Positions 58,571 through 64,000 of a stretch of 64,000 nucleotides of DNA are shown here, in pieces. Location: the IMG/VR virus record IMGVR_UViG_3300024518_004461, positions 47,009 to 111,008 of that record, one strand, 5' to 3'. The DNA comes from a virus. The notes below the pieces were generated by a model, which worked only from the letters and a program-made list of their open reading frames with translations, did not search any database and had not been told where the DNA came from. The stretch's first letter is position 1. Each line of letters begins with the position of its first letter. A program made the translations under genes and the position numbers.

Positions 58571-58815
58571 TATATTTTCTTTGCCGCCGAAACTAATTCT
58601 ATGCGCCCGATTGTTAGATTTCCGTCGCTATATTGACTAACATATGTATCCCCTTTATAGCTCCATAATATCTTCGCGATGTTAATAGTGCGCGAAGCGT
58701 TATTGAACATGCGAGTTACAACGCCAAGCCTGACTGGTTCTATGTATTGTGGTTCGGTTTCTATGCGCTTAACTAAGTCGCCTATTTGTAGATTTTTGAA
58801 TTCTTCTTTTGTCAT
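58570..58815 (-). CDS. SH3/KOW-like array protein 24
   Basis: An 81-residue member and first in the series: LQIGDLVKRIETEP, LGVVTRMFNN, AKILWSYKGDT, IELVSAAKKI. GGAG is 9 nt before the ATG, and the start overlaps the stop of the small upstream frame (ATGA). Confidence 0.77.
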   Translation of the reverse strand: MTKEEFKNLQIGDLVKRIETEPQYIEPVRLGVVTRMFNNASRTINIAKILWSYKGDTYVSQYSDGNLTIGRIELVSAAKKI

Positions 58816-58901
58816 GCTCTCATATCTCCAAAATTTCCAGCCGCATAGTGAATGTACTTAGCGCACTTTTTGGCGGGCCCGATATCCCCCCGGACATACA
58901 T
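58812..58901 (-). CDS. 29-residue frame in the GC-rich leader
   Basis: MYVRGDIGPAKKCAKYIHYA and nine more residues, overlapping the next ATG as ATGA. The frame is open further upstream in GC-rich DNA to a possible TTG start at 58961 (49 residues: LQCATGVAWLWGTDPSPLP before MYV). The 4-nt coupling supports translation; no clear ribosome site is seen. Confidence 0.4.
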   Translation of the reverse strand: MYVRGDIGPAKKCAKYIHYAAGNFGDMRA

Positions 58902-58955
58902 TCCGGGGAGGGGGCTGGGGTCGGTGCCCCATAGCCACGCAACCCCGGTTGCACA
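58868..58955 (-). other. GC-rich hairpin cluster upstream of the SH3-like array
   Basis: Much richer in G and C than its surroundings. Three local hairpins are visible on the minus strand: GCAAC-CGGG-GTTGC, GGGG-CACCGA-CCCC, and CCCCGGA-ATGTATG-TCCGGGG. It could be a leader RNA, an attenuator or a small RNA; no T-run follows, so it is not a standard terminator. Confidence 0.45.
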
Positions 58956-58962
58956 CTGCAAT

Positions 58963-59280
58963 CTAACTTGCTTTGCAAGCTGTCTTGCGCTTTGCTCCTC
59001 GCTTATACATTTTTAAATTGCGTCCAGTCTTCCGCAGGTTGGAAGCCTTCACGCTTGCGCTCAACGCTGGCACACCCAACAGTTCAGACACTTCTTTCAG
59101 GCTGTTGCAATTGTTCCACGCTTCAGTAAACATCTCCTTGCTTATCTTCTCTGGTCGTCCACGTTTCTTTGGCTGCGCTGGTTGCGCTGTCAACATAGGT
59201 TGCGCAACTTCTCTTGCGAGAACTTCTAGGTCCACAATGATTGTTGGTTCTGTATTCATGTTATTGGTTTCATTCATCTT
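58963..59280 (-). CDS. AT-hook/HTH-type DNA-binding protein
   Basis: About 105 residues from ATG 59280 (AGGA upstream). QPKKRGRPEKIS carries an AT-hook (RGRP), and SLKEVSELLGVPALSASVKA is a helix-turn-helix-like segment; the C-terminus is basic. A DNA-binding regulator is likely. Its stop is close to the GC-rich leader. Confidence 0.68.
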   Translation of the reverse strand, partial: KMNETNNMNTEPTIIVDLEVLAREVAQPMLTAQPAQPKKRGRPEKISKEMFTEAWNNCNSLKEVSELLGVPALSASVKASNLRKTGRNLKMYKRGAKRKTACKAS

Positions 59281-59282
59281 TT

Positions 59283-59570
59283 TTAATTCCTGGTCTTCAT
59301 CCATGTTAGGGGCAAAGGCTTAATCATATTAAGCATCGCACGTTGTTGTAATATATCTTCTGGTAATGTTTTTAAATCTGTAGCATAACCCGATGATATT
59401 AGTTCGTTCATTAAAGTTTCTATCAGTGGTGTGCCATATTTTTCCTTTGCGGTGGCAATTATCTCGGCACTCAAGGTTAAGTCATAGATCTGTAGAATCA
59501 CAGCCATTGATGCTGTAACCATACCTAAAGCTTTTTCTCTTTTTATTTTTATAGCCGCGACATCTTCCAT
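59283..59570 (-). CDS. Small helical protein, unknown
   Basis: A 95-residue protein (MEDVAAIKIKREKALGMVTA). Mostly helical, with TAKEKYGTPLIETLMNELIS in the middle. It abuts the VWA gene (shared base) and may be its partner. Confidence 0.6.
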   Translation of the reverse strand: MEDVAAIKIKREKALGMVTASMAVILQIYDLTLSAEIIATAKEKYGTPLIETLMNELISSGYATDLKTLPEDILQQRAMLNMIKPLPLTWMKTRN

Positions 59571-60838
59571 TATAGCACCAACACCCTTTCACTCTTTGGC
59601 TTGTGTCCGCCATAAGAGCGATTAGCGCCATATTTATCAGTGATCCACATTCGTTGGCACTTTGAACGAACAGGAGCAGGAGCCATCATGTCAGTAATGA
59701 TAATGTGACCGTCAAACTTTCCCTTATTGACAAACTTTGTAGGAGCATCAAAGCATGTCCCGCCATGTAAGACGCGCTCTCTTGCACGTTTCTCGCCTTT
59801 CTTCCAGACATAAACCTTTTCCTCGAAGACCTCATGGTCAAATGGTATTACTGTGAAGCTTGAAAACTTTGCTAGTTCCCCAAGCCAATCAAATACTTTT
59901 CCTAATAGTTCATCGCTAACCGATCCTGATTGGTCAATGCTGATTGCGATGCTTGCTCGGTGCATTGTACGACGACCAAATTTCTTTCCTGGTAGTCTGC
60001 GATTTCTTTTTGTTACCGATGTCTTATGTTCTGCCGCAACACTCGCTTTGATGAATGATGCAAGAACTTTTTTTGGGTCAAGCTTTGATTTTCTTGAGTT
60101 CCCGAATTTCTTAATTGACGAGCGCATCTTGTTTGACACACTGCCCCAACCTTTGGGCTGTCCGCCATCACCGTCACCATAGTCGCATTCTTGCGCAGCT
60201 TGGGCAACCGCATCGGCCAATCGTTTTTCTGCGATCATCTTTTCGGCTGACTCGCCTTCATCACCATCACCACCACCGTCGCTTGGTTCAAAATCCTCAT
60301 GGTCGTCGAATTGCCCTTGTGGTGAATCGCCTTTATTTTCTGGATTGTTTTCTTGATCCGCCTCAAGTTGTTTGGCGTACCAGTCCGAAGACATTTCGTA
60401 CATGCCTTCTAAAAATTTATGGCTCAAACGACCCGGCATTAAAACCCATTCAGGCGCGGTCGGTCGCATATTGTTTAAAGAATTGATTGCAAGATCCATC
60501 GCGCAATTGGCTAACTTCTTGTCGTACTCTGGCAAGGTTCGCCCGGTGCAATGCCCGAGACTTGCGTGATAAAGTTCGTGCATTAGCACCCACTTTTCGT
60601 CAGCCGCGCCATTTATGGGGAGTTGTGGGTTTTCGCCCGCAAGAAACGAAGGATTGTAAACCAATTCGAATCGTGCTTGATCTTTATTAAACCGGATACC
60701 CGCTGTCGCAACCGTAGTTGTCGCAACCTTGTTTAAATGTCGCGATAGGATCGCAAAAAACGGTTCGTCCTGTAGCATTTTGTAGATCCGCATATCCAAA
60801 TCGTATTGTGTTTCTGTTTTCGTTTCACTCTCAACCAT
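59570..60838 (-). CDS. DUF2201-type putative metallopeptidase with VWA-like domain
   Basis: A 422-residue protein. The N-terminal part has WVLMHELYHASLGHCTGR (about 83-100, HExxH). An acidic linker rich in Asp/Gly/Glu follows (about 180-230). The C-terminus is a VWA-like domain: SIAISIDQSGSVSDELLGKV (D-x-S-x-S MIDAS, about 303) and GHIIITDMMAP. Cellular homologues usually sit next to a MoxR-type AAA+ ATPase and form a chaperone pair; no such ATPase is visible here. Confidence 0.8.
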   Translation of the reverse strand: MVESETKTETQYDLDMRIYKMLQDEPFFAILSRHLNKVATTTVATAGIRFNKDQARFELVYNPSFLAGENPQLPINGAADEKWVLMHELYHASLGHCTGRTLPEYDKKLANCAMDLAINSLNNMRPTAPEWVLMPGRLSHKFLEGMYEMSSDWYAKQLEADQENNPENKGDSPQGQFDDHEDFEPSDGGGDGDEGESAEKMIAEKRLADAVAQAAQECDYGDGDGGQPKGWGSVSNKMRSSIKKFGNSRKSKLDPKKVLASFIKASVAAEHKTSVTKRNRRLPGKKFGRRTMHRASIAISIDQSGSVSDELLGKVFDWLGELAKFSSFTVIPFDHEVFEEKVYVWKKGEKRARERVLHGGTCFDAPTKFVNKGKFDGHIIITDMMAPAPVRSKCQRMWITDKYGANRSYGGHKPKSERVLVL

Positions 60839-60844
60839 GCTTTA

Positions 60845-60874
60845 AGTATCCCATGTTTAGGTTAATGCTGTCAA
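60845..60874 (-). promoter_or_regulatory. Sigma-70-type promoter
   Basis: Perfect TTGACA (60869-60874), 18-nt spacer and GATACT (60845-60850) on the minus strand, just before the VWA gene. Confidence 0.65.
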
Positions 60875-60923
60875 CCATTTATTTAATGGCGCTGTCGATT
60901 TACAGGCTTACCCTGATGACGAT

Positions 60924-61013
60924 TTAACTTGACAAATAATTATCTTTATGATCCGTTATTTTTAACTTGACAAACAAGTATTTTTCTGTATGCCGCATAA
61001 TTACCTTGACAAA
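60924..61013. repeat. Three 13-bp repeats at about 38-bp spacing
   Basis: TTAACTTGACAAA occurs at 60924 and 60962, and TTACCTTGACAAA at 61001 (38 and 39 nt apart). Two copies overlap the 60946 frame. They may be protein-binding sites near the VWA promoter. Confidence 0.6.
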
Positions 61014-61080
61014 GTGTGAATGAGCTAAATACAGCCCCCACATTCCCCCATTCTTCACCACGATCCCTCATTTTACTCAT
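60946..61080 (-). CDS. 44-residue small protein
   Basis: ATG 61080 with a strong GGAGGTG 7 nt upstream; the frame from 61131 is longer but unnecessary. MSKMRDRGEEWGNVGAVFSS then LCQGNYAAYRKIL. No motif recognised. The 61081-61163 stretch before it has no evident gene. Confidence 0.5.
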   Translation of the reverse strand: MSKMRDRGEEWGNVGAVFSSFTLCQGNYAAYRKILVCQVKNNGS

Positions 61081-61163
61081 TTTAAACACCTCCACAACTT
61101 GACGATCCATTACTTGCCAACGTCTTACCACTGTATATCTCTTTAGTTATATAAACCATATCC

Positions 61164-61359
61164 TTATATGCTCTTGTCTTCTTTCTTTCTTATGACATGT
61201 TCTTTAACCCAATTGCTTGTGTTTGCTGTGTCTCTTATCTTACTCCATTTATTATTTTTATCTCCCCAAAAGTAATCACCTTTGCTTTATGGGCTCTCCT
61301 TCTTTAAGATATCTATATCCTTCTGGAAGGGACTTTTGTTCTATGTTTTTATTTTTCAT
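61164..61359 (-). pseudogene. Small phage gene split by a one-base shift
   Basis: Frame 1 starts at ATG 61359 (MKNKNIEQKSLPEGYRYLKE) and stops at 61276 after GEPIKQR. A frame one base away continues as GDYFWGDKNNKWSKIRDTAN to a stop at 61164. Removing one A from the A-run in CAAAGG restores one 64-residue protein with EGYRYLKEGEPIKQGDYFWG, a pattern known from phage small proteins. True mutation, programmed shift or assembly error cannot be told apart. Confidence 0.6.
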
Positions 61360-61365
61360 GCCCGC

Positions 61366-61575
61366 TTACATTTCCATTGTATCAACCGCATACATATAAT
61401 CTTCATAGCACTTGCCACAAAGTTTTGAACCGCGTTTGGTTTGATGTTTATGATCGGACAAGCACCAGTCACATATCTTTGAGGGGTTAAGTTTCTTGCG
61501 AATCTTTATCTCTATCTCTCTGGATATGGGCTTTGTTATTATCCCGGTTAGTTGTTTTATTTTATTCATCATCAT
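61366..61575 (-). CDS. Small zinc-finger protein
   Basis: A 69-residue basic protein: CDWCLSDHKHQTKRGSKLCG and GKCYEDY give two CxxC pairs for one zinc. Start may be any of three adjacent Met codons. It overlaps the preceding membrane peptide by 14 nt. Confidence 0.65.
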   Translation of the reverse strand: MMMNKIKQLTGIITKPISREIEIKIRKKLNPSKICDWCLSDHKHQTKRGSKLCGKCYEDYMYAVDTMEM

Positions 61576-61663
61576 CTTTCTTGTCCCATCCGAAAACCTT
61601 AATTACTATTATCATTCCAAAGCCGATTAAGATTCCCTTGATTGCTGTCCATATTACTGCCAT
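61562..61663 (-). CDS. 33-residue membrane peptide
   Basis: MAVIWTAIKGILIGFGMIIV followed by IKVFGWDKKDDDE. ATG 61663 shares a base with the upstream stop (TAATG). One transmembrane helix and an acidic tail. The longer frame from 61783 has no membrane logic. Confidence 0.58.
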   Translation of the reverse strand: MAVIWTAIKGILIGFGMIIVIKVFGWDKKDDDE

Positions 61664-61743
61664 TATTTTATAACGTAGGTTCCAATCATCACAACAAACA
61701 AAATTGCATAAACCGCAATCACGCTTAAGGTAAATCCATCCAC
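61663..61743 (-). CDS. 26-residue membrane peptide
   Basis: GTG start at 61743, 2 nt after the upstream stop. MDGFTLSVIAVYAILFVVMI then GTYVIK: single transmembrane helix. It is the second of three consecutive tiny membrane proteins. Confidence 0.5.
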   Translation of the reverse strand: MDGFTLSVIAVYAILFVVMIGTYVIK

Positions 61744-61745
61744 CT

Positions 61746-61877
61746 CTATCGCTTGTCCTTAAAATTGCGAACGAAGTCCTCAAGGATGAAGATGAGCGCG
61801 AACGCCATGGACGCTACGAACCCGCCAAGGCCTGTTAGCAAAAGTAAAGCAAAAAAGTCTTGTGTTATTATTTCCAT
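61746..61877 (-). CDS. 43-residue membrane protein
   Basis: ATG 61877 has GGAGGTG 7 nt upstream and an AACTATTTA motif 30 nt upstream. MEIITQDFFALLLLTGLGGF then VASMAFALIFILEDF and a basic tail. One long membrane helix. Confidence 0.62.
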   Translation of the reverse strand: MEIITQDFFALLLLTGLGGFVASMAFALIFILEDFVRNFKDKR

Positions 61878-62221
61878 TTTATCCACCTCCAACGTGGTCG
61901 AGTTTGTAAATAGTTTTTTGTTTCCTGATGTTGATATGCTTCTTTCTCTGCTCGGATGTTGTAGTAAGCTAGCGCACCATCGCGAAAGCGAATGTAATTC
62001 TTAATATAGTCGTAGGCATACAGCAGAAAAAATCCCGCGAAGCCCGTTTCGAGGAATTGTTGAAAATGGATAGTCTCGTGCTGCCTGGTCTTGTCGTTTA
62101 TCTCACCCCGGCTGAATACGATAAAACCTAGTGTGATTGCTTCGATGTTGATCGGTGCCACATAAGATAATATCTTTGGTATTCTGGAGTTTTCTATAAA
62201 TATTGGTTTCCAGTTTCTCAT
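61868..62221 (-). CDS. HETIH zincin-like phage protein
   Basis: A 117-residue protein. KTRQHETIHFQQFLETGF (about 45-62) has an HExxH motif; AYYNIRAEKEAYQHQ further on contains a probable Glu ligand. Similar small proteins with this pair occur in many phages. A hydrophobic stretch (GFAGFFLLYAYDYI) follows the motif, so it may be membrane-associated. Confidence 0.7.
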   Translation of the reverse strand: MRNWKPIFIENSRIPKILSYVAPINIEAITLGFIVFSRGEINDKTRQHETIHFQQFLETGFAGFFLLYAYDYIKNYIRFRDGALAYYNIRAEKEAYQHQETKNYLQTRPRWRWIKWK

Positions 62222-62237
62222 TCTTTAAGTCCTCTTT

Positions 62238-62346
62238 CTTTCTTTATTACATAATAAAGAAAGCCCCCTCCAAAAGACTTCGGGCTGGACAGGGAAATGA
62301 AACAAACCCATAACACCCGTCGTCCTTTGCAGAGGCTTTCTTTATT
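62238..62346 (-). ncRNA. Structured region with three competing arms (attenuator-like)
   Basis: AATAAAGAAAGCC at 62334-62346 (read on minus) can pair with GGCTTTCTTTATT at 62253-62265 (13 bp). That second arm can instead pair with AATAAAGAAAG at 62238-62248 (11 bp, 4-nt loop). Transcription would meet arm 1, then 2, then 3, so the two hairpins exclude each other. It lies between the DUF262 gene and the HETIH gene; the rest of the spacer holds no gene. Confidence 0.5.
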
Positions 62347-62361
62347 TTGCGCCAAGCGTAA

Positions 62362-63678
62362 CTAATCCACTAAACGGCTTTCTTCTTGAGAAGAAATTGC
62401 TTCCGGCACCATCCTCACCGATGACGGCTTACCTACCGTAGCGGGTGTTGATAGCCGAATCGATAAGAAGTGAGGATCTCTCTTCAATTCACTATACATG
62501 CGTTTAAGAAACATCCCTAACATTTTTAGGCGCACGGATCTTGTCTCTTGATCGTTTTTGCAGTGATGATAATAATCACTAGGATTGATCACTGTCCCAT
62601 GATAAATATCTTTGCCCTCTTGCATTTTGGATTCATCTGACAACTTCTTGTCTAAGCGAGCAATTTCATCGAAAAGACTGCCATGCGACCCCGGCTTAAC
62701 CACGTAACCCTTCATAAAAAGATCACCAATCACACCAACCACAAGGTGACTCATAAATTTCGATATCATTTGTGATGGGGCTCTTGCCGTTTGCTGCTCT
62801 GCCCCCAACATTGTAGCCGTTAAAACGTCTTGTGCAAACTTAAGGGCCTTTTGATCGTAGGGACAACCAGGATCACTCATTTCCAAATAACCCAAACCTT
62901 CATTATAAAACTTTTCTAAGTCTGTCTTCTTGAGCCCTTTATACCGCCTCAATTTGCTGCTTCCTGGCTGTGAAATTTCCTCCTGATAGGTTTGTAGCAA
63001 TAATTTTGCTACCAGCTCATCGTCCCCCATGCGTGAGAGCGGCTCTGCTTTTAGGAGACGCAATAAGCCAGGTCTTAAATTTTTAGACGTATCCCTCACT
63101 ACTTGGGCAATAGGGGTATCTCGGCAGTTCCGCAATTCTTGAGGAACAAGCGCAACACCGGCATTTATACGTTCAAACGTCAAAGCCAGTTCAGGACGAG
63201 TCAAGCCCACAAGCTCTACCCATGGAAGCGTACAGTCTGTCAAACGATCCTTAAGGCGTTGCGGTATTTCTTTATAAAAGTTATTGATCAGTTCCACCGA
63301 CTTTCCATCTGCGTCTGTAAACTCACCCGTAACACTAACTTTATTGTTCATAAAATCCGCGATTGCAGCCAGTCGATTGCGCCCATCAAGACCTGTAAAT
63401 TTAAACCCCTGACCATTGAAAGACTTATAATAGTTTGCTGAGTCAGTTTCTCCTCGGGCTTCGCAAGAAGCCAAAGACTCTTCAATACTCACCGCAATTA
63501 TAGGTTGCAAGGCAAAACCTGCCGTTGCACTTGATAAAAACTGTGAACTTTGTGCTCGGGTCCAAACTGGTCTACGTTGTAGCCCCTCTGGAAAGACTAT
63601 CTGTCCTGAATTCATCAGGTCAGCTACTTCGGGGAGAGATACTTCTCTCACCTTTTTTTTGTTACTAAAAAACGCCAT
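62362..63678 (-). CDS. DUF262-type protein (GmrSD/ParB-like N-terminal nuclease fold)
   Basis: A 438-residue protein. FTGLDGRNRLAAIADFMNNK (about 100-119) is the DGxxR motif of DUF262, and LTFERINAGVALVPQELRNC (about 168-187) the second family block. DUF262 proteins include type IV restriction enzymes and other DNA-defence factors; a GmrD-type HNH half (DUF1524) is not evident in the C-terminus. Possible defence or anti-defence role. Strong promoter upstream. Confidence 0.75.
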   Translation of the reverse strand: MAFFSNKKKVREVSLPEVADLMNSGQIVFPEGLQRRPVWTRAQSSQFLSSATAGFALQPIIAVSIEESLASCEARGETDSANYYKSFNGQGFKFTGLDGRNRLAAIADFMNNKVSVTGEFTDADGKSVELINNFYKEIPQRLKDRLTDCTLPWVELVGLTRPELALTFERINAGVALVPQELRNCRDTPIAQVVRDTSKNLRPGLLRLLKAEPLSRMGDDELVAKLLLQTYQEEISQPGSSKLRRYKGLKKTDLEKFYNEGLGYLEMSDPGCPYDQKALKFAQDVLTATMLGAEQQTARAPSQMISKFMSHLVVGVIGDLFMKGYVVKPGSHGSLFDEIARLDKKLSDESKMQEGKDIYHGTVINPSDYYHHCKNDQETRSVRLKMLGMFLKRMYSELKRDPHFLSIRLSTPATVGKPSSVRMVPEAISSQEESRLVD

Positions 63679-63821
63679 ATTTATTGGCTCCTTAAAAGCA
63701 TTCTCGTTTTAATTTTCTTTCCTTTTTTATTTTCAGAAAAGATTCGAGATTGCTGGTTATTCAGGTTGTCAATTGCAGATACCTTTGATCTACTTATTGC
63801 TTCCCCTACTGTCTAAAAAAG

Positions 63822-63851
63822 ATTATCCCACAACTTGCTATAAACTGTCAA
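63822..63851 (-). promoter_or_regulatory. Sigma-70-type promoter
   Basis: Perfect TTGACA (63846-63851), 18-nt spacer and GATAAT (63822-63827) on the minus strand, within the end of the upstream gene and 144 nt before the DUF262 start. Confidence 0.78.
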
Positions 63852-64000
63852 GTATTATTTTTGACCCTGGTGTTTTTTTTTGTGTAAACAAAGTTAGTTC
63901 ACTCAAGTCCGCGTGATAATGCATGTTATCTAAAAGCCTTACCAATGCGATGCTTTTTCTTATCTCCACCACTTGACCGATCCACGGTTGATCTCTAATG
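63838..64000 (-). CDS. 3' end of a small protein gene, N-terminus outside window
   Basis: The open frame enters from the window edge: IRDQPWIGQVVEIRKSIALV, then MHYHADLSEL and a TAG at 63838. The strand pattern W-x-G-x-V-V resembles an SH3-like barrel, but too little is present to assign it. Confidence 0.6.
   Translation of the reverse strand, partial: IRDQPWIGQVVEIRKSIALVRLLDNMHYHADLSELTLFTQKKTPGSKIILDSL

Noticed and set aside
52367-58815. CRISPR array or other DNA repeat array
   Set aside because: The repetition is at the protein level only; there are no identical DNA repeats with regular spacers.
60924-61013. Three TTGACA sequences on the plus strand as plus-strand promoters
   Set aside because: No TATAAT-like element follows at 16-18 nt and no plus-strand gene lies downstream; treated as repeats instead.

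Overview
The window looks like part of the genome of a large tailed phage, most likely a marine T4-like myovirus. The DNA is AT-rich. Almost every gene lies on the minus strand, with stop/start overlaps of a few bases. The gene set includes a baseplate spike with peptidoglycan hydrolases, a T4 gp55-like late sigma factor, a possible small terminase, a PIN-PhoH ATPase, a DnaQ-type exonuclease, a DNA methyltransferase, a tRNA-Gly and a tmRNA. No ribosomal proteins, rRNA or other cellular housekeeping blocks are present. The assignment rests on gene content and protein motifs read by eye; no database search was possible.

Layout, in order of increasing coordinate (transcription mostly runs the other way). 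(1) 1-8667: baseplate and virion genes, late sigma factor, possible terminase small subunit and small conserved proteins. (2) 8677-30713: a glycan-synthesis island of about 29 genes. It holds GT2, GT4 and RgpF-like glycosyltransferases, dTDP-rhamnose genes (rmlB, rmlC, rmlD-like), a nonulosonate pair (neuB, neuA), DegT aminotransferase, WbqC-like protein, pyruvyltransferase, TylF and other methyltransferases, TauD and PhyH dioxygenases, and a sulfation module (DUF2061-APS kinase plus sulfotransferase). (3) 30722-37412: PD-(D/E)XK nuclease, ATLF-like metallopeptidase, PhoH, a trypsin-like lipoprotein (the only plus-strand gene), a tmRNA that encloses a protein gene, and tRNA-Gly. (4) 37432-45574: a ligase/nucleotidyltransferase fusion, a peptidase with an acidic tail, and virion surface proteins. 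(5) 45584-52302: exonuclease, DNA methyltransferase, an outer-membrane-type barrel, tiny membrane peptides, a Cys-rich secreted peptide, and a complete glyoxylate shunt (isocitrate lyase plus malate synthase). (6) 52367-58815: an operon of 24 tandem small paralogues built on one SH3/KOW-like domain. (7) 58812-64000: AT-hook protein, VWA metallopeptidase, tiny membrane proteins, a zincin-like protein, a structured RNA region and a DUF262 protein.

Readable working parts: several accessory genes carry close matches to host sigma-70 promoters (TTGACA-like, 17-18 nt, TATAAT-like). A different motif, AACTATTTA, precedes a set of structural genes and is a candidate target of the phage late sigma factor. 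The glycan island could build a complex acidic glycan (rhamnose, nonulosonic acid, pyruvate and sulfate substituents) for the virion or host surface. aceB-aceA would redirect host acetyl-CoA metabolism. The most unusual items are the tmRNA with an embedded gene, the SH3-like paralogue array, the phage glyoxylate shunt, and the possible nested products in the two long acidic-tailed genes.
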